NCBI GenBank assembly: GCA_934154445.1
Contig: CAKPGC010000017.1
Span: 1-22,894 of the forward strand
Source of the DNA: an uncultured Clostridia bacterium
Lineage (GTDB): Bacteria > Bacillota > Clostridia > TANB77 > CAG-508
Length of the DNA stretch: 22,894 nt
Direction of reading: 5' to 3'
Of this stretch, positions 15,263-21,218 are shown one piece after another. Each line of letters begins with the position of its first letter. Positions within the stretch are counted from its first letter, which is position 1. The notes beneath the pieces were generated by a model. It was given only the letters and a program-made list of their open reading frames with translations. It did no database searches and was not told the origin of the DNA. The position numbers and the translations under genes were made by a program.

Positions 15263-15975
15263 ATGTTCGAAGCACTTTGTAGTATAAGTATTTTAGGATT
15301 CTTTCAATTTTTTAAGTCTGCAGTTTTTGTAGTACGGATACATATCTGGAAGTAACCTATTTCCTGAACCATTAACAAGTGAAGAAGAAAAAATATATTT
15401 AGAACAAATGAAAAATGGTAATGAAGAAGCACGAAATATTTTAATAGAAAGAAATTTAAGATTAGTTGCTCATGTTGTTAAAAAGTATTCAAATACAAAA
15501 TTGGAACAAGACGATTTGATTTCTATAGGTACAATTGGATTAATTAAAGGAATAAATACTTTTAATGTTGACAAAGGATCAAAGTTAAGTACTTACGTAT
15601 CAAGATGTATTGATAATGAAATTCTTATGTATCTTCGTTCAACAAAAAAATTAAATAGTGAAGTTTATCTTAATGAACCTATTCGGAAAAGATAAGGATG
15701 ATAATGTTGTTACACTACAAGAAGTTCTAGAAAATAATGATAGGAATATTGAAGATGAAGTTGATTTAAAAATGAAAATAAAAAAATTATATAATAAGAT
15801 TGGTGAAGTTTTAAAAGATAGAGAAAAAACTATTATAGAATTAAGATTTGGTTTGGATGGTCATAAGCCAAAAACACAGCATGAGATAGCTGAGATGATG
15901 GGAATATCTCGTAGTTATGTGTCAAGAATAGAAACAAAAGCTATTAGTAAACTTAGTAAAGAATTTAAGGAGTAA
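15263..15975 (+). CDS. sigK: RNA polymerase sigma-K precursor, 236 aa after two +1 shifts
   Basis: Sigma-K is the last mother-cell sporulation sigma factor, made as an inactive precursor and activated by SpoIVFB cleavage. Translation starts at ATG 15263, seven bases after GGAGG. Three frames are needed: 15263-15334, 15336-15683 and 15685-15975. Omitting C15335 and C15684 gives an intact protein close to the B. subtilis length (241). It has a hydrophobic pro-sequence (residues 1-24), GYISGSNLFPEPL, region 2 (NLRLVAHVVKKY, DLISIGTIGLIKGINTF, YVSRCIDNEILMYLR), EPIGKDKDDN, and region 4 (LKDREKTIIELRFGL, the helix-turn-helix HEIAEMMGISRSYVSRIE). Both extra bases precede conserved glycines. Without shifting, translation ends after 30 residues; the ATGs at 15408 and 15658 lack Shine-Dalgarno sequences. 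Decay or sequencing error is possible but disfavoured: the two lesions are identical, no other damage is seen, and neither lies in a homopolymer. Confidence 0.93.
15335..15338 (+). other. Candidate +1 recoding site 1 (CGGA) in sigK
   Basis: The incoming frame reads GTA GTA CGG ATA and stops at TAA 15353. Skipping C15335 gives GTA GTA GGA TAC, that is V-V-G-Y-I-S-G-S-N, matching the conserved G-Y-[VI]-[TS]-G-S-N of clostridial sigma-K. No Shine-Dalgarno-like stimulator of the prfB type is seen upstream. Confidence 0.7.
15684..15687 (+). other. Candidate +1 recoding site 2 (CGGA) in sigK
   Basis: The incoming frame reads CCT ATT CGG AAA AGA TAA. Skipping C15684 gives CCT ATT GGA AAA GAT, that is P-I-G-K-D-K, matching the conserved P-I-G-x-D-K-x-x-N of sigma-K. 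The P-site codon (ATT) differs from that at site 1 (GTA), so the shared element is only CGG followed by A. Confidence 0.7.
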
Positions 15976-16134
15976 TTTCATTTATATTTAATTAAATCGC
16001 AATTTGATTTATTGTATCATATAAATTATTCAAATTCAAATTTTAAAAATTTTAATAAAGTGAGAATAATTTATTAAAAATGAGATAAAATTATATAAAT
16101 ACTGTTTAAACATTTTTATGAGTTTTTTTATAAT

Positions 16135-16163
16135 TTGAAACTAATTTTCTTCTATGTTAAACT
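16135..16163 (+). promoter_or_regulatory. Possible promoter of the 6S RNA
   Basis: TTGAAA (16135-16140), a 17-base spacer and TAAACT (16158-16163). It would start transcription near 16170, leaving about 37 bases before the closing stem of the 6S RNA. The -10 box is only 4 of 6. The rest of 15976-16206 is AT-rich and holds no gene I can see. Confidence 0.4.
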
Positions 16164-16206
16164 ATAAATAATCTAATAGAATTATTTTAAATGAGTTATT
16201 AATTTA

Positions 16207-16387
16207 CCCTGCATAGTGCGTGTAGACAGAATTTTTAGAACCTACAAGTTTGTAAGAGGAGCCAATCTCAAAATATGGCGTGCATGCTTACATTTTAGTA
16301 AGAAGCCCATGAATATTTTGGTAGGTACCCACCTGTTTTTAGGAGCAGGTCCTTAAAAATTCAAGACATCTTACGGCTAAGGCGGGG
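16207..16387 (+). ncRNA. ssrS: 6S RNA
   Basis: 6S RNA folds into a long rod with a central bubble that mimics an open promoter and sequesters housekeeping RNA polymerase. The ends pair exactly as CCCTGC (16207-16212) with GCGGGG (16382-16387). An inner helix pairs GAATTTTTA (16229-16237) with TAAAAATTC (16354-16362). Further stems are ACCTAC/GTAGGT, a CTTAC/GTAAG hairpin, and ACCTG facing CAGGT near the 3' side. The segments GAGCC near the 5' side, GCATGCTTAC...GTAAGAAGCC in the middle and ACGGCTAAGGCGGGG at the 3' end resemble conserved parts of 6S RNAs. The roughly 181-base length fits. A shared terminator lies about 45 bases downstream. SRP RNA is excluded because its tetraloop and GGAAGGAAGCA region are missing. 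Confidence 0.8.
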
Positions 16388-16429
16388 AATTTTTATTTTA
16401 ATTTATTTGTTAATGTTATAATTACAAAT

Positions 16430-16469
16430 AAAAGTACTACACTTATATAAGTATAGTACTTTTTATTTT
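16430..16469. terminator. Bidirectional terminator between 6S RNA and tRNA-Met
   Basis: Perfect 10-bp arms AAAAGTACTA / TAGTACTTTT, extended inward past one C-A mismatch by ACTTA/TAAGT, with T runs on both sides. It separates two converging RNA genes. Confidence 0.88.
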
Positions 16470-16546
16470 TGGTAGCGAAGGTGGGATTCGAACCTACGAC
16501 CTGCCGGGTATGAACCGGATGCTCTAGCCAACTGAGCTACTTCGCC
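16470..16546 (-). tRNA. Elongator tRNA-Met (CAT)
   Basis: On the minus strand: acceptor GGCGAAG pairing with CTTCGCT (G1-U72), D arm with AGCTCAGTTGG, anticodon stem CCGG/CCGG around loop TTCATAC (anticodon CAT), T arm with GGTTCGAATCC, discriminator A and an encoded CCA. It is an elongator rather than an initiator: the start is GGCG and the three G-C pairs of initiator anticodon stems are absent. Length is 77 with CCA. Confidence 0.95.
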
Positions 16547-16565
16547 ATATTTAACTGCGATATTT

Positions 16566-16594
16566 ATTATACATTTAGTTTATGCTTTTGTCAA
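16566..16594 (-). promoter_or_regulatory. Consensus promoter of tRNA-Met
   Basis: Perfect TTGACA (16594-16589), a 17-base spacer and perfect TATAAT (16571-16566), about 20 bases before the tRNA. Confidence 0.88.
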
Positions 16595-16597
16595 GAT

Positions 16598-16632
16598 AAA
16601 AATACAAGAAATTTCACATTTCTTGCATTTTT
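16598..16632 (-). terminator. Terminator of the 16640-16954 gene
   Basis: Arms AAAAATACAAGAAAT and ATTTCTTGCATTTTT pair with one mismatch around a 5-base loop. It starts 7 bases after the minus-strand stop codon and directly abuts the tRNA-Met promoter. Confidence 0.75.
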
Positions 16633-16639
16633 ATACTCT

Positions 16640-16954
16640 TCATCTCTCTTTTTCTTCATCAAGTATTGCTTCATTATTTATTGAATTTGTTTTTTCTTTT
16701 ACATCATTATTAATTTTTGCTTCCTTGCTTGAACTTTTTGATGTTCTTTTATTTTTAGTAATTTGATGTGTTTCTATGTCTTTTTCTAGACTTGATATAT
16801 GTTTTGTATCTTGTTGTTCTTCTACCATTCTTATTTGAGAATTTAATTCTTTATCATCTACGTCTCCAGACTCAGAAACCATATCTTTTAAAAATTCTAT
16901 AACATATTTAATTTTAAATTTATAATTTTCATTTACTTGTGTATTACTATCCAT
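16640..16954 (-). CDS. Hypothetical small charged protein, 104 aa
   Basis: No family recognised. The first 35 residues could be one helix (YKFKIKYVIEFLKDMVSES). The remainder is polar and low-complexity (Glu, Lys, Ser, Asn, Asp), probably disordered. There is no signal peptide and no cysteine. The Shine-Dalgarno is weak: AAGGA only about four bases from the ATG, and part of it lies in a 20-bp palindrome. A strong promoter and terminator flank the gene, which argues that it is expressed. It sits between mtnN and tRNA-Met. Because composition is poor evidence of coding, and the Shine-Dalgarno is odd, confidence is moderate. Confidence 0.6.
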   Translation of the reverse strand: MDSNTQVNENYKFKIKYVIEFLKDMVSESGDVDDKELNSQIRMVEEQQDTKHISSLEKDIETHQITKNKRTSKSSSKEAKINNDVKEKTNSINNEAILDEEKER

Positions 16955-16959
16955 ATTTC

Positions 16960-16979
16960 CTTAAAACTATAGTTTTAAG
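16960..16979. promoter_or_regulatory. Perfect 20-bp palindrome over the start region of the 104-aa gene
   Basis: CTTAAAACTA followed directly by its reverse complement TAGTTTTAAG, five bases upstream of the ATG on minus. In the mRNA it would fold and bury the AAGG of the only nearby Shine-Dalgarno; in DNA it could be an operator. It lies about 35-50 bases downstream of the predicted transcript start. Confidence 0.5.
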
Positions 16980-17018
16980 TTCTCACCTCTTTTTCTTTTT
17001 TAAATAAAAACTATTTAT

Positions 17019-17047
17019 ATTATACCACACTTTTTCCTTAAAATCAA
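17019..17047 (-). promoter_or_regulatory. Sigma-A promoter of the 104-aa gene
   Basis: TTGATT (17047-17042), a 17-base spacer and perfect TATAAT (17024-17019) with an extended-minus-10 TGG. It leaves a leader of about 58 bases. Confidence 0.75.
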
Positions 17048-17077
17048 CTGTTTTTTTGTTTTTTTATTTATGTAGAC

Positions 17078-17773
17078 TTAGTTTTTAAAAAACTCTTTTA
17101 AAATACTTGCACATCTTTTAGATGCTAATTTTACAAATTCATCAAAAACTATTGCATTATTTCCATTTGGCGAATCTGATATACTTCTAATTACTATAAA
17201 TGGTATCTTATCTAAATAGCAAACTTGAGCAATTGCTGCACCTTCCATTTCAACACAGTCTGCATTAAATTTTGAATAAATCTTGTTCTTCATATTAATC
17301 TCTGTACAAAATATATCTCCAGAAGCAATTGTTCCTGTTTTAATATTATATGCTTTATTTCCTAATTTATTTTCTGTTTTTTTTAATTTATTTATAAGAT
17401 TTTCATCACAATATATATAATCGCCCACTCCTGTAATATATCCTTTTTTGTGATTAAAAGCTGTTATATCAAAATCATGTTGTATTAATTTATTTGCTAT
17501 TACTATATCTCCAATATTTAAAGATGGATTTAATGCTCCTGCTGAGCCAACATTTATTACCTTTGTAACATCTAACTTATCTATTAATATTTGTGTTGTT
17601 CTAGCTGCGTTAACCTTTCCAACTCCTGATTTAACAACAACTACTTTTTCTTTTTCTATTTTCCCATCTACAAAAGAAATTCCATATATTTCTTTTTCTT
17701 CTATATCACTCATTATTTTTAAAACTTCTTCTAATTCTTCTTGCATTGCTACTATTATTCCTATTTTACTCAT
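17078..17773 (-). CDS. mtnN: 5'-methylthioadenosine/S-adenosylhomocysteine nucleosidase, 231 aa
   Basis: Cleaves adenine from methylthioadenosine, S-adenosylhomocysteine and 5'-deoxyadenosine, clearing by-products of methylation and radical-SAM reactions. It opens with IGIIVAMQEELE (catalytic Glu near residue 12) and has VNVGSAGAL-type ribose/phosphate motifs. VEMEGAAIAQV carries the second glutamate and SISDSPNG the catalytic Asp. The length of 231 is exactly typical. The start has GGAGG upstream (TGGAGGTAACCAATG context). It has its own promoter, downstream of the ribosomal protein terminator. The radical-SAM and methyltransferase genes nearby (rlmN, hemW, prmC) all produce its substrates, though linkage may be chance. 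Confidence 0.96.
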   Translation of the reverse strand: MSKIGIIVAMQEELEEVLKIMSDIEEKEIYGISFVDGKIEKEKVVVVKSGVGKVNAARTTQILIDKLDVTKVINVGSAGALNPSLNIGDIVIANKLIQHDFDITAFNHKKGYITGVGDYIYCDENLINKLKKTENKLGNKAYNIKTGTIASGDIFCTEINMKNKIYSKFNADCVEMEGAAIAQVCYLDKIPFIVIRSISDSPNGNNAIVFDEFVKLASKRCASILKEFFKN

Positions 17774-17796
17774 TGGTTACCTCCATTTACGTTTTT

Positions 17797-17825
17797 ATTA
17801 TACTACCTAAACATTTGCTATGCAA
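17797..17825 (-). promoter_or_regulatory. Sigma-A promoter of mtnN
   Basis: TTGCAT (17825-17820), a 17-base spacer and perfect TATAAT (17802-17797). Confidence 0.7.
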
Positions 17826-17854
17826 GATTTTTACGGAATTTTTCTACTCAATAA

Positions 17855-17890
17855 AAAAAACCGTATTATTATAAAATAATACGGTTTTTT
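17855..17890 (-). terminator. Terminator of the ribosomal protein operon after rplL
   Basis: A perfect 15-base inverted repeat (AAAAAACCGTATTAT / ATAATACGGTTTTTT) with a 6-base loop, 10 bases after the rplL stop codon. It is a strong transcript end where most Firmicutes continue into rpoB. Confidence 0.92.
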
Positions 17891-17900
17891 TGAAATACTA

Positions 17901-18266
17901 TTATTGTAATTCGATAACAGCTCCAACTTCTGTAAATTTAGCTTTTAAGTCTTCTGCTTCTTCTTTAGAAACATTTTCTTTAACTGTTTTTGGTGCTCCA
18001 TCTACTAAATCTTTAGCTTCTTTTAATCCTAATCCTGTAGCATCTCTAACTACTTTGATTACTTTTATTTTTTGATCTCCTGCTTCTGTTAATACAACGT
18101 TGAATGATGATTTTTCAGCTGCAGCTTCACCAGCTACAGCTCCAGCTGCAGGTGCAGCTGCTGCTACTGCAGATACTCCAAATTCATCTTCTATAGCTTT
18201 TACTAAATCTGCTAATTCTACTACTGTCATTTTTTTGATTTCTTCAATCATTTCTTCTTTACTCAT
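17901..18266 (-). CDS. rplL: Ribosomal protein bL12 (L7/L12), 121 aa
   Basis: The stalk protein that recruits and activates translational GTPases, bound as dimers to L10. It has an N-terminal dimer domain (SKEEMIEEIKKMTVVELADLVKAIEDEFGV), an Ala-rich hinge (about 35-52) and the conserved C-terminal domain (KSSFNVVLTEAGDQKIKVIK, VVRDATGLGLKEAKDLVDGA). Length is standard. The start has GGAGG eight bases upstream. It is the last gene of the cluster, 122 bases after rplJ, and is followed by a strong terminator and mtnN, not rpoB. Confidence 0.98.
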   Translation of the reverse strand: MSKEEMIEEIKKMTVVELADLVKAIEDEFGVSAVAAAAPAAGAVAGEAAAEKSSFNVVLTEAGDQKIKVIKVVRDATGLGLKEAKDLVDGAPKTVKENVSKEEAEDLKAKFTEVGAVIELQ

Positions 18267-18297
18267 TTTTAAATCCTCCTAATTTCAAGTTAGCTTC

Positions 18298-18332
18298 TTA
18301 AGCACAGTACTTTACTATTTCCTTCTGCTTAA
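18298..18332 (-). repeat. Inverted repeat in the rplJ-rplL spacer
   Basis: TTAAGCA and TGCTTAA, 7 bp perfect with a 21-base loop, in the 122-base gap between rplJ and rplL. It could be an mRNA stem used for processing or for adjusting L12 output. It has no T-tract, so it is not a terminator. Confidence 0.35.
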
Positions 18333-18388
18333 TTGCTACTAATTTTTTGCGATATAAGTTCGCTACTCTAATATTATTTATTATAAAA

Positions 18389-18916
18389 TTAAGCTTCTAC
18401 TGTTGTTTCAGCTTCAGAATTTTGTTCTTTTTGAATTCTTACTTGATCAATTGCAACTGCAAATTTTTGAATATTTGCAAGTAATGCTCCAGCAAGCATA
18501 GATAGTAATGTTTCTCTTGATGGTAATTTTGCTAAAGTAATTATTTCTTCTGCAGACATTACCTTACCGTCTACAACTCCACCTTTGATTTTGTAATATT
18601 CATTATTTTTTGTAAATTCATAAATTGTTTTAGATGGTTCTAAATAATCTTCATTACTCATTATTACAGCTGTAGGACCTACTAATTTATCTTCTAAACC
18701 TTCGATTCCTGCTTCAGCTAATGCTCTTTTTGTTATATTATTTTTTATAACTGTATATTCAGTATTAGCCTTTCTTAAATCAGCTCTTAATGTTGTTACA
18801 TCTTCAACATTTATTCCTCTGTAATCTGTTAAAAGTACTAATTTAGCTTCTTTTATTTTATTAGCTAATTTTGTAACTTCTTCTTTCTTTTGATTTAATA
18901 TTTTTTCACTTGCCAT
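18389..18916 (-). CDS. rplJ: Ribosomal protein uL10, 175 aa
   Basis: Binds 23S rRNA at the stalk base and carries L7/L12 dimers on its C-terminal helix; it also represses its own operon by binding the leader mRNA. ILNQKKEEVTKLANKIKEAK, VLLTDYRGINVEDVTTLRADLR and NNITKRALAEAG are L10 hallmarks. The C-terminal helix (LLANIQKFAVAIDQVRIQKE) is present. Length is normal. The Shine-Dalgarno GGGAGG is upstream. It is preceded by an L10 leader immediately after rplA. Confidence 0.97.
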   Translation of the reverse strand: MASEKILNQKKEEVTKLANKIKEAKLVLLTDYRGINVEDVTTLRADLRKANTEYTVIKNNITKRALAEAGIEGLEDKLVGPTAVIMSNEDYLEPSKTIYEFTKNNEYYKIKGGVVDGKVMSAEEIITLAKLPSRETLLSMLAGALLANIQKFAVAIDQVRIQKEQNSEAETTVEA

Positions 18917-18919
18917 TTT

Positions 18920-19075
18920 AAATTTTCACCTCCCAGAATTTTGATTATTTATTTAAAAAATTTAAAAACACTCTTTATATCCGACCAAGGCTATAAAGAG
19001 TGTTTTGTATATAACACTTTATTTTACAACCTCGGTAGGACTTAGCTTTCTGCCTACTTTCTTTGGCTTAATATT
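18920..19075 (-). promoter_or_regulatory. Ribosomal protein L10 leader
   Basis: A cis-acting mRNA element between rplA and rplJ where L10, with L12, represses rplJ-rplL. On the minus strand the conserved core is GCCAAAGAAAGTAGGC (just after rplA), then TCCTACCGAGGTTG, the two arms of the L10-binding stem (19028-19068). It begins directly at the rplA stop, so it is reached by readthrough and not by a separate visible promoter. Confidence 0.85.
18964..19006 (-). terminator. Attenuator hairpin in the L10 leader
   Basis: On minus, AAAACACTCTTTATA pairs with TATAAAGAGTGTTTTT around a 12-base loop and is followed by T-rich sequence, like a terminator. It lies between the L10-binding core and the rplJ ribosome binding site, as expected for leader attenuation or for setting the L1:L10/L12 ratio. 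Confidence 0.75.
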
Positions 19076-19762
19076 CTATTTTTGGTTAATAAAAATTCCA
19101 GGTCCCATTGTTGTTGTTATAGAAACACTCTTTATGTATTGACCTTTAGCTGCTGCTGGTTTTGCTTTAATAATAGCATTCATTATTGTTTCATAGTTTT
19201 CAGCTAATTTATCTGCTCCAAAAGATACTTTTCCAAATCCTAAGTGAATAATGTTTGTTTTATCTAATCTATATTCAACTTTACCAGATTTAATTTCATT
19301 TATTGCTTTTGTAACATCCATTGTAACTGTTCCAGATTTAGGGTTTGGCATTAATCCTTTTGGTCCTAATACTTTACCTAATCTACCTACAACTCCCATC
19401 ATATCAGGTGTTGCAACTATTACATCATAATCAAACCAGTTTTCATTTTGTATTTTTGGTATTAATTCTTCTGCTCCAACGTAATCTGCTCCTGCTTTTT
19501 CAGCTTCTTCAGCTTTTGGACCTTTGGCGAATACTAATACTTTTTGTGTTTTACCTGTACCATTTGGAAGTACTACTGTACCTCTTACTTGTTGATCTGC
19601 ATGTTTAGAATCAACTCCTAGTTTAACATGTAATTCAACTGTTTCATCAAATTTTGCTTTTGGCATTTTTTCAATTATGTCTAAAGCTTCTTTTACATCA
19701 TATTCTTTGTTTTTTTCAACTAATTTACTGCTTTCAGCATATCTTTTTGCTAATTTTTTCAT
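19076..19762 (-). CDS. rplA: Ribosomal protein uL1, 228 aa
   Basis: Forms the L1 stalk that guides deacylated tRNA out of the E site; in many bacteria it also represses the L11-L1 transcript. KRYAESSKLVEKNKEYDVKE, ETVELHVKLGVDSKHADQQVRGTV and GLMPNPKSGTVT are L1 signatures. Length is normal. The start has GGAGG six bases upstream. It lies 66 bases after rplK, and its stop codon directly adjoins the L10 leader. Confidence 0.98.
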   Translation of the reverse strand: MKKLAKRYAESSKLVEKNKEYDVKEALDIIEKMPKAKFDETVELHVKLGVDSKHADQQVRGTVVLPNGTGKTQKVLVFAKGPKAEEAEKAGADYVGAEELIPKIQNENWFDYDVIVATPDMMGVVGRLGKVLGPKGLMPNPKSGTVTMDVTKAINEIKSGKVEYRLDKTNIIHLGFGKVSFGADKLAENYETIMNAIIKAKPAAAKGQYIKSVSITTTMGPGIFINQK

Positions 19763-19828
19763 TTTTTACCTCCTTTGGTTCAAACGAGTTTTACTCTCCC
19801 AATTATATTATTTTAATATTAAACTATT

Positions 19829-20257
19829 TTAGTCAACAACAACTACACCCATAGATCTAGCTGTTCCTTCTACCATACTCATAGCTGTTTCTAATGAAGC
19901 TGCATTTAAGTCTGGCATTTTTTGTTCAGCAATTGCTTTAACTTGCTCTTTTGTTATTTTAGCAACTTTTTCTTTATTTGGTTTTCCTGAACCTTTTTCT
20001 ATTTTAATTGATTTTTTAATTAAAACTGCAACTGGTGGAACTTTTGTTATAAACTCAAAAGATTTATCTTGATAAACTGTTATAACAACTGGTATTATCA
20101 TTCCAGGTTGATTTGCTGTTCTATCATTGAATTCTTTTACGAATTGCATAATATTAACACCACTTGATCCTAATGCAGGTCCTACTGGTGGAGCTGGTGT
20201 TGCCTTTCCTGCTTCTATTTGTAATTTAATTATATTAGAAATTTCTTTCTCTGCCAT
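19829..20257 (-). CDS. rplK: Ribosomal protein uL11, 142 aa
   Basis: Part of the GTPase-associated centre and needed for stringent-factor activation. Hallmarks are IKLQIEAGKATPAPPVGPALG near the N-terminus, GVNIMQFVKEFNDRT, and a C-terminal rRNA-binding domain ending in GTARSMGVVV. The length of 142 is standard. The start has GGAGG nine bases upstream. It follows nusG by about 30 bases. Confidence 0.98.
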   Translation of the reverse strand: MAEKEISNIIKLQIEAGKATPAPPVGPALGSSGVNIMQFVKEFNDRTANQPGMIIPVVITVYQDKSFEFITKVPPVAVLIKKSIKIEKGSGKPNKEKVAKITKEQVKAIAEQKMPDLNAASLETAMSMVEGTARSMGVVVVD

Positions 20258-20286
20258 TTTATTGGCACCTCCTCTTTATTTCATAA

Positions 20287-20823
20287 CTATTGAACTTTTT
20301 TAACTTGTGAGAACTCAAGTTCTACTGGAGTTTCTCTTCCAAACATTGATACAAGAACTTTTACTTTATTTTTTTCTTTATTAATTTCTTGAACTGTACC
20401 AACAAATCCTTCGAATGGACCGTTCATAACCTCAACTTGTTCATTAAGTTCATAATCAACATTTAATTCTGATACATCAAATCCCATGTTTCTTATTTCT
20501 TCTTCAGTCAATGGAATTGGGTCTGTTCCTGAACCTACAAATCCTGTTACTCCTCTAGTATTTCTTACTATATACCAGGTTTCTTCGGTTACAATCATTT
20601 TTATTAAAACATATCCTGGAAAGACCTTTTTTAAATTTGTTTTTTTCTTTCCATCTTTTATTTCAATTTGTTCTTCCATTGGAACTATTATGTCAAAGAA
20701 ATATTCTTCAAGTTCTCTGTTTTTTATTGTTTTTTCTAAGTCTGTTTTTACTTTATTTTCATATCCAGAATATGTATGTACAACATACCATCTTGGATTC
20801 ATATCGTAATCTTTTTGAGACAT
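20287..20823 (-). CDS. nusG: Transcription termination/antitermination factor NusG, 178 aa
   Basis: An elongation factor that joins RNA polymerase to Rho or the ribosome. The NGN domain begins RWYVVHTYSGYENKV; VFPGYVLIKM and VRNTRGVTGFVG follow. The KOW domain is GPFEGFVGTVQEINKEKNKV. Length is normal. The start at 20823 has GGGAGG upstream. It sits between secE and rplK, the standard order. Confidence 0.98.
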   Translation of the reverse strand: MSQKDYDMNPRWYVVHTYSGYENKVKTDLEKTIKNRELEEYFFDIIVPMEEQIEIKDGKKKTNLKKVFPGYVLIKMIVTEETWYIVRNTRGVTGFVGSGTDPIPLTEEEIRNMGFDVSELNVDYELNEQVEVMNGPFEGFVGTVQEINKEKNKVKVLVSMFGRETPVELEFSQVKKVQ

Positions 20824-20857
20824 TCTTTAAGCCTCCCTTGATATTTATTTTAAACAA

Positions 20858-21184
20858 TTATTCTTCATTTTCTACATTGTTGGTTGTCTCTGTATTTTCT
20901 TCTACTGTATCATTTGAAACTTCATTATTTTCTTCAGATGTTTCGTTTGTAGCAGAATTACTTACGACCTCTTTAATTTTATTTATTCCATATTTATTTA
21001 TAGATTCAAATGCAAGGTCTAACGCAAATACTATGACAGCTGTAATAAGAACTATTGATAATACTGCAACAGTATTATTAAATAATTGTTTTGGTGTTGG
21101 CCAACTTACTTTTTTTAGTTCAGCCTTAAAGCTTTTCATAAAACTTGTCTTGTCTTTACTATTTTTTACTTCTTTTTTAGCCAT
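20858..21184 (-). CDS. secE: Preprotein translocase subunit SecE with acidic tail, 108 aa
   Basis: The small essential membrane subunit of the SecYEG channel. The cytoplasmic amphipathic helix and signature FKAELKKVSWPTPKQLFNNT (residues 19-38) precede one transmembrane segment (about 41-63). Gram-positive SecE usually ends near residue 60-75; here some 35 further residues form a Glu/Asn/Thr-rich acidic tail of low complexity. The start has GGGAGG seven bases upstream. It lies between rpmG and nusG. Confidence 0.95.
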   Translation of the reverse strand: MAKKEVKNSKDKTSFMKSFKAELKKVSWPTPKQLFNNTVAVLSIVLITAVIVFALDLAFESINKYGINKIKEVVSNSATNETSEENNEVSNDTVEENTETTNNVENEE

Positions 21185-21218
21185 TTTGTTTCCTCCCTAA
21201 AATAGCTTTTATCAATTT

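Noticed and set aside
15320..15340. prfB-type frameshift signal
   Set aside because: No Shine-Dalgarno-like sequence upstream, no slippery CTT and no stop codon at the shift point; the element shared by both sites is only CGG followed by A.
15408..15695. sigK middle segment as a separate gene starting at ATG 15408
   Set aside because: There is no Shine-Dalgarno before this ATG, the conserved sigma-K sequence extends 24 codons upstream in the same frame to the CGGA site, and the piece alone would lack region 4. It is part of one gene.
15263..15975. sigK as a plain pseudogene or sequencing error
   Set aside because: Not fully excluded, but both lesions are the same single C before GGA at conserved glycines, neither is in a homopolymer, everything else is intact, and spoIVA nearby is intact. 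Random decay would not give this pattern.
15263..15975. skin-like element interrupting sigK
   Set aside because: Each break is one base; no recombinase, inserted DNA or direct repeats are present.
16207..16387. SRP RNA or a riboswitch instead of 6S RNA
   Set aside because: The GGCGGGG at the 3' end recalls SRP RNA, but the SRP apical motifs are missing. The closed rod and the middle and 3' segments fit 6S. It is not upstream of any gene on its strand, so a riboswitch is unlikely.
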